A stretch of DNA of 64,000 bases from Tachypleus tridentatus. Its lineage: Eukaryota; Arthropoda; Merostomata; Xiphosura; Limulidae. The stretch spans positions 72,345,558 to 72,409,557 of the forward strand of contig NC_134825.1 in NCBI RefSeq assembly GCF_004210375.1, read 5' to 3'. A program made the translations under genes and the position numbers. The notes under the pieces are model-generated. The model was not told where the DNA came from. It was given only the letters and a program-made list of their open reading frames with translations, and made no database searches. Shown in pieces: positions 61,790 to 64,000 of this stretch. Within the stretch, counting starts at the first letter, position 1; every line of letters begins with the position of its first letter.

Positions 61790-62105
61790 CATGAAAGTGT
61801 TTAAACACAAATGTTATCGTTTTGGCTTAATACAATCAATAAGCACACGACGTGTTCTACAAAAGCTGGCATAGATTTCAAAGAAGCAACAGGAATTTTC
61901 TAATTGGGTTTGTCGACAGGTGTGATAACATTTACAAAATTGAGAAACATCTTGTCTAATTTTTGGCCAAAAGATTTGTCTCATAATTTTGTCACGTGTC
62001 TTGTTGACTTCTAAATGACCTCCCATTTGGAATAACAATTTGATAAACAAAAGCTCAGCCCTCTGAAGCTGGTACATTTGGTGGTCTACATTTTCTCATA
62101 AACAT
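61790..62105 (-). pseudogene. Ty3/gypsy-type integrase fragment (zinc-binding domain)
   Basis: The minus strand reads, with one frameshift near 62,060, an integrase H2C2-type zinc-binding domain: GGHLEVNKTRDKIMRQIFWP, KIRQDVSQFCKCYHTCRQ, and the beginning of the catalytic core (VLIDCIK). One zinc-ligand His is visible in GGHL-type context and two Cys in FCKCYHTC. It is an old LTR-retrotransposon scrap; no protease, RT or LTR pair was identified. Confidence 0.65.
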
Positions 62106-62808
62106 AACATTTTTGTAAAAAAGAGTAACTATTTGGAATTTTTCCAACATTACAAACTGTTTAACTTCAGGGAATTAACTTAACATGTTAGTATTTCTAC
62201 AGGGACATTAGATATTTTCCTCGGAAAAAAGTGACCTAGTAAACCGCGTGAAGCCAGCGAGAAATAGAGCTAGCTCGCTTTCCCCAAGAGAAGTATAACT
62301 TTGTATCAACATAGAATTAATTCGCTATCCGTGAGTCGTCGATAAAAGATTCTGTTCCAGACCAAATAGAGTACTCGATATGGTTTGTAAAACATTTACG
62401 TATAAACTATTATTGTTATATATAAATTTTATTGTTGTTTGCATGTTAAAATATATTTGTGTTAAGAAAGAAAAATGTGTGTATCAGTCTTCTTGGCAAT
62501 TATTATAAATTTGATACATATTGCAATTAACTTTTAATTGAAATTAAGATTCCCAGCTAGCTGAAATCGTATTACGTAATGTACGTATGCACGTAACATA
62601 ATAAATCGGAGATTCGTCAGGGATAAGTTATAATACGTAACATAAAAGACACCAGACTTAGCGTTTTGTTCAAAATACTAGTATCGGAAACAATCACTAA
62701 AACTCAACAGGGTGACGGTACTCTAATTGTATATAAAAAAAAAAATGAAGAAATTCTCACACAAAACCCTAGCACATTATCTGTCTGAGATGGGGCTCTA
62801 AAGGATTA
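62106..62808. other. No recognisable gene or repeat
   Basis: AT-rich, CpG-normal. It may contain more of the gypsy element, but I could not read any conserved domain. Confidence 0.35.
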
Positions 62809-62810
62809 TA

Positions 62811-63218
62811 TTGGGTTGAGGAATAATTCGTGAGCGTTTTTTCAAGTTAAAAAAATATATTCATAAATGAAACGCTTTCGCAAAATATTTCATGTCATTT
62901 GGTAGATAATTTTTTGCTCTAATAGATGGTGTGTTTGATTTTCATATGTCTTTAATTTTTGCTTTCATTTTCAGCTCATTAAATGGAATGTCAAGTGGAC
63001 AAAATCGAGCATTTTCGACACCATCTGCTTTTCGTATTTAATTTCTTGCAATTTCGTTTAAAACAATGCATACTATATACCCAGGTATTACATGAAATAA
63101 AGTTTCATAATAAATGTTTTGGGTGTAATGTGTTCATGCATTGAAGTATTGTATAGTCTTGCATGTAATGCTTGAATGAAATTATTTAAAAACGCTCACG
63201 AATTATTCCTCAACCTAA
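62811..63218. mobile_element. 408-bp MITE with about 31-bp inverted ends and TA duplication
   Basis: The left end TTGGGTTGAGGAATAATTCG and the reverse complement of the right end TTAGGTTGAGGAATAATTCG match over about 31 bases (continuing TGAGCGTTTTT) with one mismatch. TA flanks both ends (62,809-62,810 and 63,219-63,220). No transposase is inside. TA duplication points to mobilisation by a mariner/Tc1-type transposase. Confidence 0.85.
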
Positions 63219-63386
63219 TAGATCCAAGGCGCAAAAGCACATTTCCATTTGCAATATTTAAGACTACTGACTCCCACCTCTCCCTTACGTACATGTTGAC
63301 GTCATGCCCTTGCCCTTCTTTCATTTTTGCACAGATTAACGAAGGCTATAAAACTCCCACCCCTCACATTTCTCGTCTAATTAGAA

Positions 63387-63553
63387 CAGTGGTTCCCAAC
63401 CAGGGGTGCTCGCACCCCTTGGGGATGCGAGATAGCGTTCCAGGGGGTGTAAGATAACATTTATAAAAATTTGTTTTGGCCACCTTCACCTTTATTCTTA
63501 AATAAATAATTACTGTGAGGGGTGCGGGGCATAAAAAAGGTTGGGAACCACTG
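63387..63553. mobile_element. 167-bp hAT-type MITE with perfect 8-bp duplication
   Basis: Ends are perfect 15-bp inverted repeats, CAGTGGTTCCCAACC and GGTTGGGAACCACTG. AATTAGAA is duplicated exactly at 63,379-63,386 and 63,554-63,561. CAG(T/G)GGTTC-type ends with 8-bp duplications are diagnostic of hAT elements. Not autonomous. Confidence 0.95.
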
Positions 63554-63740
63554 AATTAGAAGGATGTTTCGTATGATCATGCTTGATTTTTGACTTTTGT
63601 CTCAAATTTTCATGTTTTTAAAACATTTGAAGGACACCACATATTTCAGCTTCGACTGTAAGAGTTTTTAGATATATATAAACAAATTAAAAAGATAAAT
63701 GTTTCAGGTTTAACCTCGGCAAACTTTCTCCTTTATTTAG

Positions 63741-63835
63741 AAATGCTGTTCGTGGCCTAACGAATAGCGGGCCGCATCTCGATCTGAAGATCCCTATTCG
63801 TTTACTATTGCCGCAAAATACTAATAATATCGTAG
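63741..63835 (+). CDS. Possible later exon of the membrane-protein gene
   Basis: A pyrimidine-rich acceptor (TTTCTCCTTTATTTAG) and a GTAAGG donor bracket 95 bp. One frame is fully open (NAVRGLTNSGPHLDLKIPIR then LLLPQNTNNIVG) and CpG-rich, ending in phase 1 like exons 1-3. But it needs phase 2 at entry, while exon 3 ends in phase 1. Joined directly to exon 3 it would give EMLFVA and stop. So either an intermediate exon is missing or this is the last exon or a false one. Confidence 0.4.
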
Positions 63836-63844
63836 GTAAGGGAG

Positions 63845-63935
63845 CCCATGAGATAGGGCTGGATATTATTTACCAGCTGTCTCCCCTCTAGTCTGTCAGC
63901 TCAAAGTTAGGGACAGCTAGTGTTTGTGATATCAT
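63845..63935 (+). repeat. SINE-1-related body fragment
   Basis: ACCAGCTGTCTCCCCTCTAG, TCTGTCAGCTCAAAGTTAGG, GACAGCTAG. The CAGCTCAAA variant resembles the His-headed element at 46,013-46,312 more than standard SINE-1. Confidence 0.5.
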
Positions 63936-64000
63936 AAATATTTTCCTCATTGCTCAAATTTAAAATAATGGAAAAGGTTTGTGAAAATCCAATAACATTT

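Overview
This is animal nuclear DNA, almost certainly from a chelicerate arthropod. It is AT-rich, has intron-split genes with GT/AG junctions and introns up to about 17 kb, and carries dozens of tRNA-derived SINEs. The dominant SINE (about 275 bp) and the jockey-type LINE proteins resemble repeats I remember from horseshoe crabs (Limulus/Tachypleus) and spiders. A horseshoe crab is my best guess, but it rests on memory and not on a search. No prokaryotic feature, CRISPR array or viral genome is present.

Left part (1 to about 26.3 kb). The one firmly recognised gene is calcineurin subunit B on the minus strand. A probable first exon ending in the start codon is at about 26.27 kb, the second exon is at 23,628-23,667, and the third, with EF-hand 1 and most of EF-hand 2, is at 12,911-13,087. 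The remaining exons are not visible and should lie past the left edge. On the opposite strand, four exons (about 2.0, 4.6, 5.3 and 10.0 kb) encode an unrecognised coiled-coil protein. Their splice phases agree, but one single-base frameshift is clear and a second is possible, both at A5 runs. A decayed jockey-like LINE (about 16.1-19.4 kb, minus strand) sits in the large calcineurin B intron. By eye this whole block is very poor in CpG.

Middle (about 26.3-34 kb). CpG becomes ordinary at about 26 kb, next to the inferred calcineurin B first exon. This fits methylated gene body on the left and unmethylated DNA on the right. From 29.9 to 33.3 kb, SINEs are packed nearly back to back.

Right part (34.2-64 kb). 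A second gene on the plus strand encodes an unrecognised type I membrane protein. Exon 1 (34.2 kb) gives a signal peptide, a very short ectodomain and one membrane span. Exons 2 (51.8 kb) and 3 (55.8 kb) give a cytoplasmic tail with an NPYF motif, and a possible later exon is at 63.7 kb. All junctions of exons 1-3 are in phase 1. A palindromic NRF1-like site lies about 0.5 kb upstream. The introns are full of mobile elements: three tRNA-derived SINE families, a hAT-type transposase relic, a second jockey-like LINE, a Ty3/gypsy integrase fragment, a DDE transposase scrap and three non-autonomous DNA elements with clear terminal inverted repeats. One of these has a perfect 8-bp target duplication, one a TA duplication, and one is a 62-bp near-palindrome between TTAA copies. 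There is also a 78-bp tandem array with a two-monomer higher-order pattern.

The genes show no sign of acting together. Most of the sequence-level novelty is in the SINE families, which appear to share a 3' end, and in the unidentified membrane and coiled-coil proteins.
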